From Flavobacteriales bacterium (GTDB lineage: Bacteria; Bacteroidota; Bacteroidia; Flavobacteriales_G; NORP312), in the NCBI GenBank assembly GCA_016763645.1, contig JAESTK010000136.1, positions 1 to 36,766 of the forward strand: 36,766 nt of DNA. Reading direction: 5' to 3'. Position 1 is the stretch's first letter. Each line of letters starts with the position of its first letter. Shown here one piece after another: positions 1-10,035 of this stretch. A program made the position numbers and the translations under genes. The notes under the pieces were generated by a model. That model was not told the origin of the DNA, did no database searches, and worked only from the letters and a program-made list of their open reading frames with translations.

Positions 1-31
1 GACGAATATTAAAAAGGAACAATTTATGTAG

Positions 32-64
32 AAAGCCGCTCTGTTATAGAGCGGCTTTTTTTTT
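32..64 (+). terminator. Rho-independent terminator of the gene upstream of the window
   Basis: Inverted repeat aaagccgctct-gttat-agagcggcttt followed by a T run, directly before the secA leader. Confidence 0.85.
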
Positions 65-77
65 GCCGTAATTTGAG

Positions 78-85
78 TAAATTTG
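78..85 (+). promoter_or_regulatory. Bacteroidetes-type -7 box (TAAATTTG, consensus TAnnTTTG) upstream of secA
   Basis: Exact match to TAnnTTTG 35 nt upstream of ATG at 121, after the terminator; no clear -33 TTG at ideal spacing. Confidence 0.4.
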
Positions 86-120
86 TTCGCTTCGCAAAAG
101 CGAATATAGAAAGAGAGAAG

Positions 121-3100
121 ATGATAAACGCGATTACAGGGTTTCTTAAAAAAATTGTCGGAAGTAAGTACGACAAAGACATAAAAGAAACTGAACCAAC
201 AGTTGAATTAATTCACGAAGCTTATGCCAAATTACAAGGTATTTCGAACGACCAACTAAGAAGCCGAACCAAAGAATTAAAAGAAAAAGTTCAAGTACAT
301 TTAAAAGAAGAGCAAGATAAAATTGACGCGCTTCGCCTTAAAATTGACGAAAATCCATCGTTAAATATTGCAGAAAAAGAAGACATCTATAACGAGATAG
401 ATGCACTTGATGAAGCAATTGATGCTAAAGTTGTAGAAATTTTAGACGAACTTTTACCAGAGGCTTTTGCGGTAGTAAAAGAAACCGCGAGGCGTTTTTC
501 CGAAAACGATTTCATAGAAGTTACCGCGACTGAAATGGATAAAAGTATAGCAGCGACAAGAGATAGCGTTGTTGTTGAGGGCGATAAGGTAAAGTGGATG
601 AGTAAGTGGCTTGCTGCGGGTATAGAGGTTGAGTGGGACATGATTCATTATGACGTTCAACTTGTTGGAGGGATTATTTTGCACCAAGGTAAAATTGCGG
701 AGATGCAAACAGGAGAAGGTAAAACCTTAGTTTCAACTTTACCTATATACTTAAATGCATTGAGCGGAAGAGGAGTTCATTTGGTTACGGTAAACGATTA
801 TTTGGCAAAAAGGGATTCCGAATGGATGGGAAGTATTTTTGAATTTCACGGTTTAAAAGTAGACTGTATCGACCGTCATCAACCCAATTCTGAGGAAAGA
901 AGACAAGCGTATTTAGCGGATGTAACGTATGGAACTAATAACGAATTTGGGTTCGATTACTTGCGAGACAACATGGCAAGCCGGCCAGAAGATTTGGTTC
1001 AGCGGAAGCATAACTACGCCATTGTAGATGAGGTAGATTCCGTTTTAATTGATGATGCAAGAACACCACTTATTATTTCTGGGCCAACTCCACAAGGTGA
1101 TAAGCATGAGTTTAATCAGCTAAAGCCAAAAATTGAAAAACTAGTTAAAGCACAAAGAGATTTTGTAAACACTGTTTTGGTTGATGCAAAAAGAAAACTT
1201 TCTGCTAACGAGACAACCGTTTCCAACAAGAAGGAGCTATCTAAAATGCATGAAGATGGCGGTCTTGCGTTATTAAGAGCTTTTCGAGGTCTGCCTAGAA
1301 ATAAGGCATTAATTAAATTCTTAAGTGAACCAGGTATAAGAGCAACTCTCCAAAAAACGGAGAATCATTACATGCAAGACAACTCTAAGGAAATGCCTAA
1401 AGTTGATGCTGAATTATTTTTTACGATTGAGGAAAAAACAAATGGATTTGAGTTACAAGACAAAGGGGTTGAACTGATTACCGATTCTAGCGAAGATGAT
1501 AACTTCTTTATCATGCCCGATATTGGCGCAGAAATAGCTGTGTTAGAGAAATCTGACATGGATAAAAGTTGATGCTCGAAAAGAAAGATACGTTGCTTCA
1601 AGATTATTCGATTAAATCGGAACGAATACACACCGTTAATCAATTATTGAAGGCTTACACCCTTTTCGAGAAAGATACGGAGTACGTTTTGATGGATAAT
1701 AAAGTGAAAATTGTTGATGAGCAAACAGGCCGTATCATGGACGGAAGAAGATATTCCGATGGATTACATCAGGCAATTGAAGCAAAAGAAAACGTAAAAA
1801 TTGAAGCAGCCACCCAAACTTATGCTACGGTTACTTTGCAGAATTATTTCCGCATGTTTAATAAGTTGGCTGGGATGACGGGTACTGCTGAAACGGAAGC
1901 AGGCGAGCTTTGGGAAATCTACGAATTAGATGTAACGGTAATTCCTACCAATCGACCAATTGTGCGTGATGATCGCGAGGATATGGTTTACAAGACCACT
2001 CGTGAAAAATACAATGCAGTAATTGACGAAGTTGTGTCATTAACCGAAGCGGGGCGGCCTGTTTTAGTGGGAACGACTTCTGTTGAGATTTCTGAATTGC
2101 TAGGTAGAATGCTTAAAATGAGGGGCATTAAACATCAGATATTAAATGCGAAAGTGCATCAACGAGAAGCAGAAGTTGTTGCCTCAGCAGGCGAAAAAAG
2201 TGCGGTAACCATTGCAACAAACATGGCAGGTCGTGGTACCGATATTAAACTCCGCGAAGGAGTAAAAGAAGTTGGTGGTTTAGCTATTGTTGGTACCGAA
2301 AGGCATGAATCTAGACGGGTTGATAGACACCTTCGTGGTCGTGCTGGTCGTCAGGGAGATCCAGGTTCATCACAGTTTTTCGTTTCTCTTGAGGACAATT
2401 TAATGCGATTGTTTGGCTCTGAAAGAATTGCCAAATTAATGGATAGAATGGGTCTCGAAGAAGGAGAAGTTATTCAACATTCTATGATTACGAAATCGAT
2501 AGAACGGGCTCAGAAAAAAGTTGAAGAAAACAATTTCGGACAACGTAAAAGATTGTTGGAATATGATGATGTAATGAACTCGCAACGTGAAGTTGTTTAT
2601 GACAAAAGACGCCATGCACTTCATGGAAGTCGATTGTCATTAGATATTTCTAACTCGATGTACGATGTTGGAGAATCTGTAGTTCTCGAAAATCATGGGG
2701 CAAGAGATTATTCAGGGTTTGAACTCGATTTGTTAAAATATTTAGCAATACAATCACCTATTTCGGAAAAGGAATTTATGCAGGTGTCGGAAAATGAGTT
2801 AACCGAAAAAGTGTACGAAAAAGCGTATTCTAATTACCTAAACAAAGCAAAACAAATTGCAGCATCTGGCTTCCCTGTTGTGAAAGATGTTTACGAAGAC
2901 GAGAGCAATACATACGAAAACATTGTTGTGCCTTTTGTAGATGGTCGCCATGCTGTGCAGGTAACAGCGAATTTAGAAAAAGCATATAAATCGGAAGGAG
3001 CAGAACTTTCAATCGCATTAGAGAAATCTACTACACTTGCCAAAATTGATGACTCATGGAAAGAACATCTACGGGAAATGGATGACCTTCGTCAATCGGT

Positions 3101-3467
3101 TCAAAGTGCGGTTTACGAGCAAAAAGACCCATCGTTAATTTACAAATTTGAGTCGTTTGAGTTGTTCAAAAAAATGCTAGATGAAGTAAATCGTGAAATC
3201 ACTTCCTTTTTGGTGAAGGCAAATTTACCAGCCAAAAATCCGAATTTGGTTCAAGAAGCACCAAGGCAACAACGAACCGATTTAGATAATATTCAAACCA
3301 GCAAAACAGAAGTTCCTCAATACTCTAGTGGAAATTCCACTCAAGAAGGAGCACAACCAAAACAGGAGCCACAAAAAGCACAACCAGTAAGAGTAGAGAA
3401 AAAGGTTGGACGAAACGAACCTTGCCCTTGCGGTAGCGGTAAAAAGTTTAAACATTGTCACGGGTAG
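121..3467 (+). CDS. secA: Preprotein translocase ATPase SecA, interrupted by a -1 frameshift near 1564-1568 (ORFs 73..1572 and 1569..3467)
   Basis: Walker [40 protein letters not shown]-terminal SEC-C motif [13 protein letters not shown]. Likely start ATG 121 ([14 protein letters not shown]). The two frames are collinear halves of SecA. Confidence 0.97.
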
Positions 3468-3474
3468 AAAATAA

Positions 3475-5175
3475 ATGGCAAGGAAAAAGCAAATTCGAAA
3501 AGAACAAAAAGTAGCCGCAGTTTCAGAAACAGGGACTAAAGAAGAGTTTATCTTAAATAAGATTGATTGGTTTTGGGTTGGTACTTTTTTAGTAGTCGGA
3601 TTATCTGTTCTTATCCGTATAAATTTTCTAGAAATTCCCTTCGAAAGAGACGAGGGAACATATACATATTACGCCCAACTACAGTTGGACGGGAAGAACC
3701 TCTACACATCTTTCGATGCAATGAAATTCCCTGGAATTTACTATGCATATGCGGTGATAATAGCCATTTTTGGGGCAACGATACAAGGTGTACACCTTGG
3801 GTTTTTGATACTTAATGTTATCACAACTTTTTGGCTAATTAGAAGTGCCAAAATTTTGTTCGATAAAAACACTGCATTAATTGTCGGGCTAAGCTATGTT
3901 GTGTTATCAATGGCTCCAAACCTTTCTGGGTTTACAGTGCAATCGGAACATTTAATAGCATTTTTCTTAGCAGGATCGTTGCTGTACTCGCTCAAGGCGA
4001 TAGAGTCTCAGAAATTATATTTATTTTTTATCTCAGGTTTACTCGTTGGGGCGTCAATAATGATAAAGCAAAGCGCTGTTTTTTATATTCTGTTTATTGG
4101 GATTTATTTTTTAGTAGAGTCTTTTGTGAACAAAGCTATTGACTGGCCTCAGCGAATGAGACAACTTGGCATGTACAGTGTTGGGGTATTTACTTTTTTC
4201 GTTCTAGGATTAATAGTCGTAAAAGCTCAAGGAGTTTGGGATGATTTCGTTTTCTGGACAATGGAGTATCCAAAATCTTACGCATCTCAAATAAAATGGG
4301 AGCAAGGCAAGCAACTGCTATCAATGACCTTTGATAGGATAATCCTTAATTATGAAGTATTCTGGATTCTTTCAGGTCTTGGACTTGTTGCGGTACTCTT
4401 CCTTAAAAATGTTCCGATTAGGACAAAAGTATTTTATTGGTTGTTTGCCATCTTTGCTTTTTTAACTGTTGTGCCAGGGTTTAGGTTTTATGGACATTAT
4501 TGGATTCAGCTTGTACCTGCTTTAGCTATATTTATTGGCCTCGCTTTTTATTCAATTACTGAGTTGATACGAGCTAGAATAAAAATTGATAAAATAAAAA
4601 TAGTCGGGCTTGTCATTTTTGTTTTAATAATCAGCTCTCATCTTTCGAGTCAGAGGGATTACTATTTTAAACCGGACCATACACAAATTTTACGAAAAGT
4701 TTATGGACTAAATCCTTTTCCAGAGGCTAAAGTTATAGGGGATTATATAAAATCGAGAACCCAAGAAGGCGATGAAATAGTTGTTTTAGGTTCGGAGCCT
4801 CAAATTCATTTTTATTCAGGTAGGCGATCTCCCTCTAAGCACTCATACATGGCACATTTAGTTGGCCTACATGAAGATCATCGTATTTGGCAGAAAGAAT
4901 TTTTTCAAACAATTGAAAATGCAATGCCAGAGTATTTAGTGTTCTTCGACCATTCAGTTTCATGGCTGGTTCAACAGGGGGCTGATCAAACTATTTTTTC
5001 ATGGTATAACAAATTTGCAACCGAAAATTATAAATTAGTTGGTATCGCGGACATGATTTCGCCAACACAAACTGTTTACGTTTGGGATAACAATGTGAAT
5101 AATTATCAGCCAAAGGGGCAGTACAAAATATTTACATTTAAGTTAAATAAGCCAAGAAATATTGAAGGACAATAA
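3475..5175 (+). CDS. GT-C fold membrane glycosyltransferase (GT39/PMT, ArnT-like)
   Basis: Multi-TM protein with FERDEGTYTYYAQLQLDGKNLY, the acidic DE motif in the first periplasmic loop typical of GT39/ArnT-like enzymes. Confidence 0.85.
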   Translation: MARKKQIRKEQKVAAVSETGTKEEFILNKIDWFWVGTFLVVGLSVLIRINFLEIPFERDEGTYTYYAQLQLDGKNLYTSFDAMKFPGIYYAYAVIIAIFGATIQGVHLGFLILNVITTFWLIRSAKILFDKNTALIVGLSYVVLSMAPNLSGFTVQSEHLIAFFLAGSLLYSLKAIESQKLYLFFISGLLVGASIMIKQSAVFYILFIGIYFLVESFVNKAIDWPQRMRQLGMYSVGVFTFFVLGLIVVKAQGVWDDFVFWTMEYPKSYASQIKWEQGKQLLSMTFDRIILNYEVFWILSGLGLVAVLFLKNVPIRTKVFYWLFAIFAFLTVVPGFRFYGHYWIQLVPALAIFIGLAFYSITELIRARIKIDKIKIVGLVIFVLIISSHLSSQRDYYFKPDHTQILRKVYGLNPFPEAKVIGDYIKSRTQEGDEIVVLGSEPQIHFYSGRRSPSKHSYMAHLVGLHEDHRIWQKEFFQTIENAMPEYLVFFDHSVSWLVQQGADQTIFSWYNKFATENYKLVGIADMISPTQTVYVWDNNVNNYQPKGQYKIFTFKLNKPRNIEGQ

Positions 5176-6091
5176 TTTATATTCGGTTATAATTCCAGTT
5201 TATAATAGTGAGCTAATTGTTGAAAATACGGTTAACCAGACGCTCAAATCTTTTGAAGACTTTCAGTTGCGTTGTGAAATAATTCTGATTAATGACGGAA
5301 GTACGGATCATTCATGGCAGAAAATAAAAGAACTAGCAATAAACAATGCAGAAGTAAGTTCAATTAATCTATTAAAGAATTATGGTCAGCATACTGCCGT
5401 TTTGTGTGGGATTCAGGAAGCGAAGGGAGACTATTTGATTACTATAGATGATGATTTGCAAAATCCACCAAGCGAGATTATCAAACTTATAAATAAGATA
5501 AAGGAAGGATATGATTTAGTTTTTGCAAAATTTCCTGTCAAAAAGCATAGCATGTACCGAAGGTTTGGGACAAAGATTATTAGTTATTTGAATTCCAAAA
5601 TATTTCACAAGCCTAAGGACATTACGCTTACTAATTTCAGGATATTCACGAAAGAAGTGGCACACAGGGTGTCAAGTTACAATACATTTTACCCTTATAT
5701 ACCTGGGCTATTGTTAATGTTTTCGCCTAGTATCGCAAACCAAGAGGCGGAACATCATGAGCGAGAAATTGGACAATCTAATTATTCTTTTATCAAGATA
5801 ATCCAGTTAGTTTCTAGGCTATTGTTCAACTACTCATCCTACCCCTTAAAAATATTAACTGGAATTGGCTTTGTAATTGCCACGTTAAGTTTTCTGATAG
5901 GGACCTTCTTTGTATTACGAGGGTTATTAATCGGCTCTAGTGTTGAAGGGTGGACTACTTTGGTTGTGCTGTTATCTTTTTTTAATGGTTTTCTGATAAT
6001 TATGCTTGGAACGCTCGGTGAATATGTTTCGAGAATACTAAATCAACTATCGGTTCAAAATGCTTTTCAGATTAAGGAAATTGTAGAATAA
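5162..6091 (+). CDS. GT2 glycosyltransferase, polyprenyl-phosphate sugar synthase type (ArnC/GtrB/DPMS-like) with C-terminal TM helices; TTG start
   Basis: YSVIIPVYNSE, LINDGSTDHSW, TIDDDLQNPPSEI motifs; two C-terminal TM segments. Confidence 0.85.
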   Translation: MKDNNLYSVIIPVYNSELIVENTVNQTLKSFEDFQLRCEIILINDGSTDHSWQKIKELAINNAEVSSINLLKNYGQHTAVLCGIQEAKGDYLITIDDDLQNPPSEIIKLINKIKEGYDLVFAKFPVKKHSMYRRFGTKIISYLNSKIFHKPKDITLTNFRIFTKEVAHRVSSYNTFYPYIPGLLLMFSPSIANQEAEHHEREIGQSNYSFIKIIQLVSRLLFNYSSYPLKILTGIGFVIATLSFLIGTFFVLRGLLIGSSVEGWTTLVVLLSFFNGFLIIMLGTLGEYVSRILNQLSVQNAFQIKEIVE

Positions 6092-6840
6092 TGGAACAGC
6101 CAATATTCTTTATTATTGGCGCTCAAAGATGTGGCACTACGTTTTTGTATAATCAGTTAGAAGCACACCCAGAAATTTCGATGTCAACTCCAGTTAAGCC
6201 TGAACCTAAGTATTTTCTCAACGATCAGGAAGTAAACAAAGGAAAGCAGTTCTATTTAGAAAAATATTTTGGGAATTTGACTCAAGAAAAAGTAATCGGA
6301 GAAAAAAGCACGAGCTATATTGAATATCCAGAATCTGGAAGAAAGATATTAAATTATTTTCCGAATGCTAAATTCATCGTTGTTCTTAGAAACCCGATGG
6401 ATAGAGCCATATCCAACTATAAATTTAGTAGGGAAAATGGCATTGAAACTAGAAAATTGAAAGAAGTATTTATTGATAGGATAGCTATACCTGAACTTGC
6501 GCAGAAAAATTTATCAGTATCACCATTCGATTATTTAGAACGAGGAAATTATTTGCAGTATCTGGATAAATATGAAAAAGTAATAGGAAAAGGGAGGCTG
6601 AAAATTGTCTTTTTCGAAAAGCTGACTTCCGACATTAAGTACTTACAAAAAATCTATTCTGAATTAGGAGTTAGCGGTAGTTATTGCCCTCCAAATTTTC
6701 GTAAAAAAGCAAACGCAACAGAGCAAAGCACTTCGATTGGTGAACTCGAAGAGGTTCGGGAATGTCTGAGAAAACATTTCGAACCAATAAACAGTAGATT
6801 AGCGGAGTCATATAACCTAGAGCTAGAAATTTGGAAATAG
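6091..6840 (+). CDS. PAPS-dependent sulfotransferase family protein
   Basis: N-terminal FFIIGAQRCGTTFLYNQLEAHPEI (5'-PSB loop) and FIVVLRNPMDRAISNYKFS (3'-PB-like motif). Confidence 0.88.
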   Translation: MEQPIFFIIGAQRCGTTFLYNQLEAHPEISMSTPVKPEPKYFLNDQEVNKGKQFYLEKYFGNLTQEKVIGEKSTSYIEYPESGRKILNYFPNAKFIVVLRNPMDRAISNYKFSRENGIETRKLKEVFIDRIAIPELAQKNLSVSPFDYLERGNYLQYLDKYEKVIGKGRLKIVFFEKLTSDIKYLQKIYSELGVSGSYCPPNFRKKANATEQSTSIGELEEVRECLRKHFEPINSRLAESYNLELEIWK

Positions 6841-6845
6841 GAACT

Positions 6846-7193
6846 ATGAAGCATCTACTTGTTTTTTCTACCGTCTTAATCACCATATTTTCTTCGTTAT
6901 TATTAGATTATACAGCCCACCAAAATGATAAGTTAAGTCTGTTTGTTTTAGGTGTAATCGCACTAGTATTTTGCATAAATATTTTGAAATTTGGTATTTG
7001 GGGTTGGATTCATAAAAAATTTGACGTTACTAAAAGCTACCCACTAACGGCTAGTTTTTTCCCATTAATATTTCTAATTGCATATTTTAAAGGAGATACA
7101 GAGCTCTCAATAACTAAAATTGCAGGCGTTGTTCTAATCGTAGTCGGACTATTTGTTTTCGAAGTAAAAAAAGAAGAGTCAAAAAATGGGTGA
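6846..7193 (+). CDS. Small 4-TM SMR/EamA-like membrane protein (ArnE/F-like candidate), partner 1
   Basis: Hydrophobic ~115 aa, KSYPLTASFFPLIFLIAYFKGDTELSITKIAGVVLIVVGLFVF resembles the C-terminal half of SMR proteins; ATG at 6846 preferred over the ORF-track start. Confidence 0.6.
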   Translation: MKHLLVFSTVLITIFSSLLLDYTAHQNDKLSLFVLGVIALVFCINILKFGIWGWIHKKFDVTKSYPLTASFFPLIFLIAYFKGDTELSITKIAGVVLIVVGLFVFEVKKEESKNG

Positions 7194-7497
7194 GCACTAT
7201 CTATACCTGCTTTGTGCACTGGTATTTACAACAACTGGCCAGTTGTTGTATAGGCATTATCATAACACCAAAAAACATCTTTTTTTGCTGTTAACACTGA
7301 TTTCGTTTATCTTAGTTCCATTTTTTAGTTATAAATCCCTTATTGGGCTGAGCATAGATGTGGTTTATATGGCGACATCTATAACTATAGTTTTTGTATT
7401 ACTTGGTGGGCGAGTTTTATTAAAAGAAGAATTGAGTAAACACCAAATATTAGGATCAATATTAATAATATTAGGAATCGTTATTTACAATGTCTAA
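7186..7497 (+). CDS. Small 4-TM SMR/EamA-like membrane protein (ArnE/F-like candidate), partner 2
   Basis: 103 aa, 4 predicted TM, ends VLLKEELSKHQILGSILIILGIVIYNV (SMR/EamA signature); overlaps the preceding gene. Confidence 0.65.
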   Translation: MGEHYLYLLCALVFTTTGQLLYRHYHNTKKHLFLLLTLISFILVPFFSYKSLIGLSIDVVYMATSITIVFVLLGGRVLLKEELSKHQILGSILIILGIVIYNV

Positions 7498-8035
7498 GAA
7501 AAAAAACATAATGCGAATGTTATTTTTAAACTATTCGTATTTAATTAATTTGGCACATATTCTACTTAATTTGTCACCTCCGTTGGTTCGATTAATCGTT
7601 TTTAAATTGGCACTTAAAAAGATGGGTAAACGTGTTTTTATCGATACTAATGTGTATTTTAGGTACCCTAGTAAAGTAAAAATAGGAAATGACGTATCTG
7701 TCAACAGAGGATGTGAATTTTACCCTTCATTTTATAATAAAGAAGCGATAATTGAATTAGGAAATAATATAAGGTTGGGCCCATCAGTTAAGTTTTTAGC
7801 CGCAGGGCATGATCACATGAAAATTGATTTGCCAGACGTTTCTGCAAAAATTGTAATAGGTGACAATGTTTGGATAGGAGCCAATAGTACAATTTTACAA
7901 GGGGTTACTATTGGTAACGGTGCTATTGTCGCTGGGGGTTCTGTAGTAAATAAAAATATTCCAGAGTTTAAAATTTATGGAGGCATTCCTGCGAAAGAAA
8001 TTAAAGACAGAGTTTTAGAAGATGATACGATTTAA
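7490..8035 (+). CDS. Left-handed beta-helix (hexapeptide repeat) acyltransferase, WbbJ-like
   Basis: IVIGDNVWIGANSTILQGVTIGNGAIVAGGSVVNKNIPEFKIYGGIPAKEIKDR. Confidence 0.9.
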   Translation: MSKKKNIMRMLFLNYSYLINLAHILLNLSPPLVRLIVFKLALKKMGKRVFIDTNVYFRYPSKVKIGNDVSVNRGCEFYPSFYNKEAIIELGNNIRLGPSVKFLAAGHDHMKIDLPDVSAKIVIGDNVWIGANSTILQGVTIGNGAIVAGGSVVNKNIPEFKIYGGIPAKEIKDRVLEDDTI

Positions 8036-9146
8036 CAAACCATATTTTACAGGAAAAGAGCTTAACTATATAGATGATGCGATTAAACAAGGTAGGTTGT
8101 CGGGGAATGGTGAGTACACAAAGAGGTGTCAAGATTTTTTCGAAAAGCAATACGGGTTTAAAAAGACTCTTTTAACAACATCGTGTACTGATGCGTTAGA
8201 AATGGCAGCTCTGTTGCTAAACATTGAACAAGGAGACGAAGTAATTATGCCTTCTTATACCTTTGTTTCTACGGCAAATGCATTTGCGTTAAGGGGTGCT
8301 AAAATTGTGTTTGCCGACAGTAAAGCCAATCACCCAAACATAGACGAAGACAAATTAGAGGCATTGATAACGTCAAAAACGAAAGCCATTGTAATTGCTC
8401 ATTATGCTGGAGTAGCATGTAATATGGATGCTATTGTCTCTATCGTTAAAAACCACAATATTAAGTTAGTAGAAGATGCAGCCCAAGCGATAGACTCTTT
8501 TTATAAAGGCCAGCCTTTAGGTAGCTTTGGTGACTTGGCAACATTTTCTTTTCACGAGACCAAAAATATAAGTTCAGGTGAAGGCGGTTTGCTAGTTGTA
8601 AACGATAATAATCTTATTAACCGTGCCGAAATAATTTGGGAAAAAGGAACGAACCGTGCGGCATTTTTTAGAGGCGAAATTGACAAATACGGCTGGGTTG
8701 ATATTGGGTCATCATTTCTCCCATCAGAGCTAATTGCTGCGTTTCTTTATGCTCAGTTAGAAAACCTAACGGATATTCAAACTCAACGGAAACACATCTG
8801 GAATTTATATTTTGAGGGGCTATCTAACCTTGAAAAAGCAGGTAAAATAAAACTGCCACTTATCTCTAAAGATTCTACGAATAATGCACACATGTTCTAT
8901 ATTTTATGCTCTTCTTTAGAGGAAAGATCAAAACTGATAGAACACTTAAAAACCAATGGTGTAAGTGCCGTTTTTCATTATCTATCTCTGTACAAAAGCC
9001 CATATTTTGCAAATTCGTACAAGGGCAAGGAATTAATAAATTCAGATTACTACTCTAATACTCTTTTAAGGTTGCCTTTGTTTTTTGAACTAACAGATAA
9101 AGAAATTGCCTTAATAACTAAATTAATTACCTCGTTTTATGCTTAG
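8022..9146 (+). CDS. DegT/DnrJ/EryC1/StrS PLP aminotransferase, dTDP-4-keto-6-deoxyhexose transaminase type (WecE/RffA-like)
   Basis: EVIMPSYTFVSTANAFALRGAKIVFAD, LVEDAAQAIDSFYKGQPLGSFGDLATFSFHETKNISSGEGG (Lys in HETKN). Confidence 0.9.
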   Translation: MIRFNKPYFTGKELNYIDDAIKQGRLSGNGEYTKRCQDFFEKQYGFKKTLLTTSCTDALEMAALLLNIEQGDEVIMPSYTFVSTANAFALRGAKIVFADSKANHPNIDEDKLEALITSKTKAIVIAHYAGVACNMDAIVSIVKNHNIKLVEDAAQAIDSFYKGQPLGSFGDLATFSFHETKNISSGEGGLLVVNDNNLINRAEIIWEKGTNRAAFFRGEIDKYGWVDIGSSFLPSELIAAFLYAQLENLTDIQTQRKHIWNLYFEGLSNLEKAGKIKLPLISKDSTNNAHMFYILCSSLEERSKLIEHLKTNGVSAVFHYLSLYKSPYFANSYKGKELINSDYYSNTLLRLPLFFELTDKEIALITKLITSFYA

Positions 9147-9149
9147 TTG

Positions 9150-9902
9150 CTACTTTTTTGGTTTTTCGTAAATTCTAAATTTGGCAATTCCCATTCTTTG
9201 CAAAAAATGTTTCAAAGATGTGATTAAAACACCTATTCCATAGGTAGAGCTCCGAGAAAAGTTGATAGAAGAAGCTTCTTCAAAGTACTTTGTCGGGCAT
9301 GTAATTTCTCCAATTTCGAATCCCGCATAGAAAATTTGGGAGAGCATTTGATTATCGAAAACAAAATCATCAGAGTTTGCCATGTAGTCAATCGACAGTA
9401 AAACTTCTTTCGAAAATGCGCGGTAGCCAGTATGGTATTCGGATAGTTTTTGACCGATAAGTATGTTTTGAATTAACGTTAAAAATCGATTGGCGATGTA
9501 TTTGTACATCGGCATACCGCCCTTTAGCGCCCCTTTTCCAAGTATTCGAGAACACAGCACTACAGGATATAAATCGTTTGCCATGATGTGTGTAATCGAG
9601 GGAATTAACAACGGGGTATATTGATAATCGGGATGAACCATAATCACAATATCTGCTCCAATTTCTAACGCTTTGTTATAACATGATTTTTGGTTTCCTC
9701 CATAACCTTTGTTTTGGTCGTGCTTAATAATATGCTTAATCCCCAGATTTTTTGCCACTTCAACTGTATTGTCGGGGCTATTGTCATCAACAAGCACAAC
9801 ATCGTCAACAATGTCGAAATCAATTTCTTTATAGGTTTTTTCTAATGTTAATGCGGCATTATAGGCGGGCATTACAACAACAACTTTTTTGCCTTTAATC
9901 AT
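9150..9902 (-). CDS. GT2 family glycosyltransferase (DPM1-like)
   Basis: KVVVVMPAYNAALTLEKTYKEI, VVLVDDNSPDNTVEVA, GYGGNQKSCYNKALE. Confidence 0.9.
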   Translation of the reverse strand: MIKGKKVVVVMPAYNAALTLEKTYKEIDFDIVDDVVLVDDNSPDNTVEVAKNLGIKHIIKHDQNKGYGGNQKSCYNKALEIGADIVIMVHPDYQYTPLLIPSITHIMANDLYPVVLCSRILGKGALKGGMPMYKYIANRFLTLIQNILIGQKLSEYHTGYRAFSKEVLLSIDYMANSDDFVFDNQMLSQIFYAGFEIGEITCPTKYFEEASSINFSRSSTYGIGVLITSLKHFLQRMGIAKFRIYEKPKK

Positions 9903-10035
9903 GGTGTTAATTGAATCAAATTCGTGGGGAACGAAAATAAGGAATAATCGACTTGGTGTAAAGCAGAAAGCATCAAATAATTGCAGAAACTACTACGTTA
10001 GTTTTTGTTGTTATTTTGCCTCATCGTATTTATCT

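Noticed and set aside
387-708. Antisense ORFs of 60-110 aa in the ORF track (for example 387..641, 454..708, 1368..1643, 17798..18124, 32630..32863)
   Set aside because: They lie opposite or out of frame within strongly supported genes (secA, dsbD, porU) and show no recognisable motif.
9889-10035. N-terminal extension of the CotH-like ORF from 9889
   Set aside because: The sequence from 9889 lacks a credible signal or motif and overlaps the divergent GT2 start; ATG 10036 gives a lipoprotein-like signal peptide.
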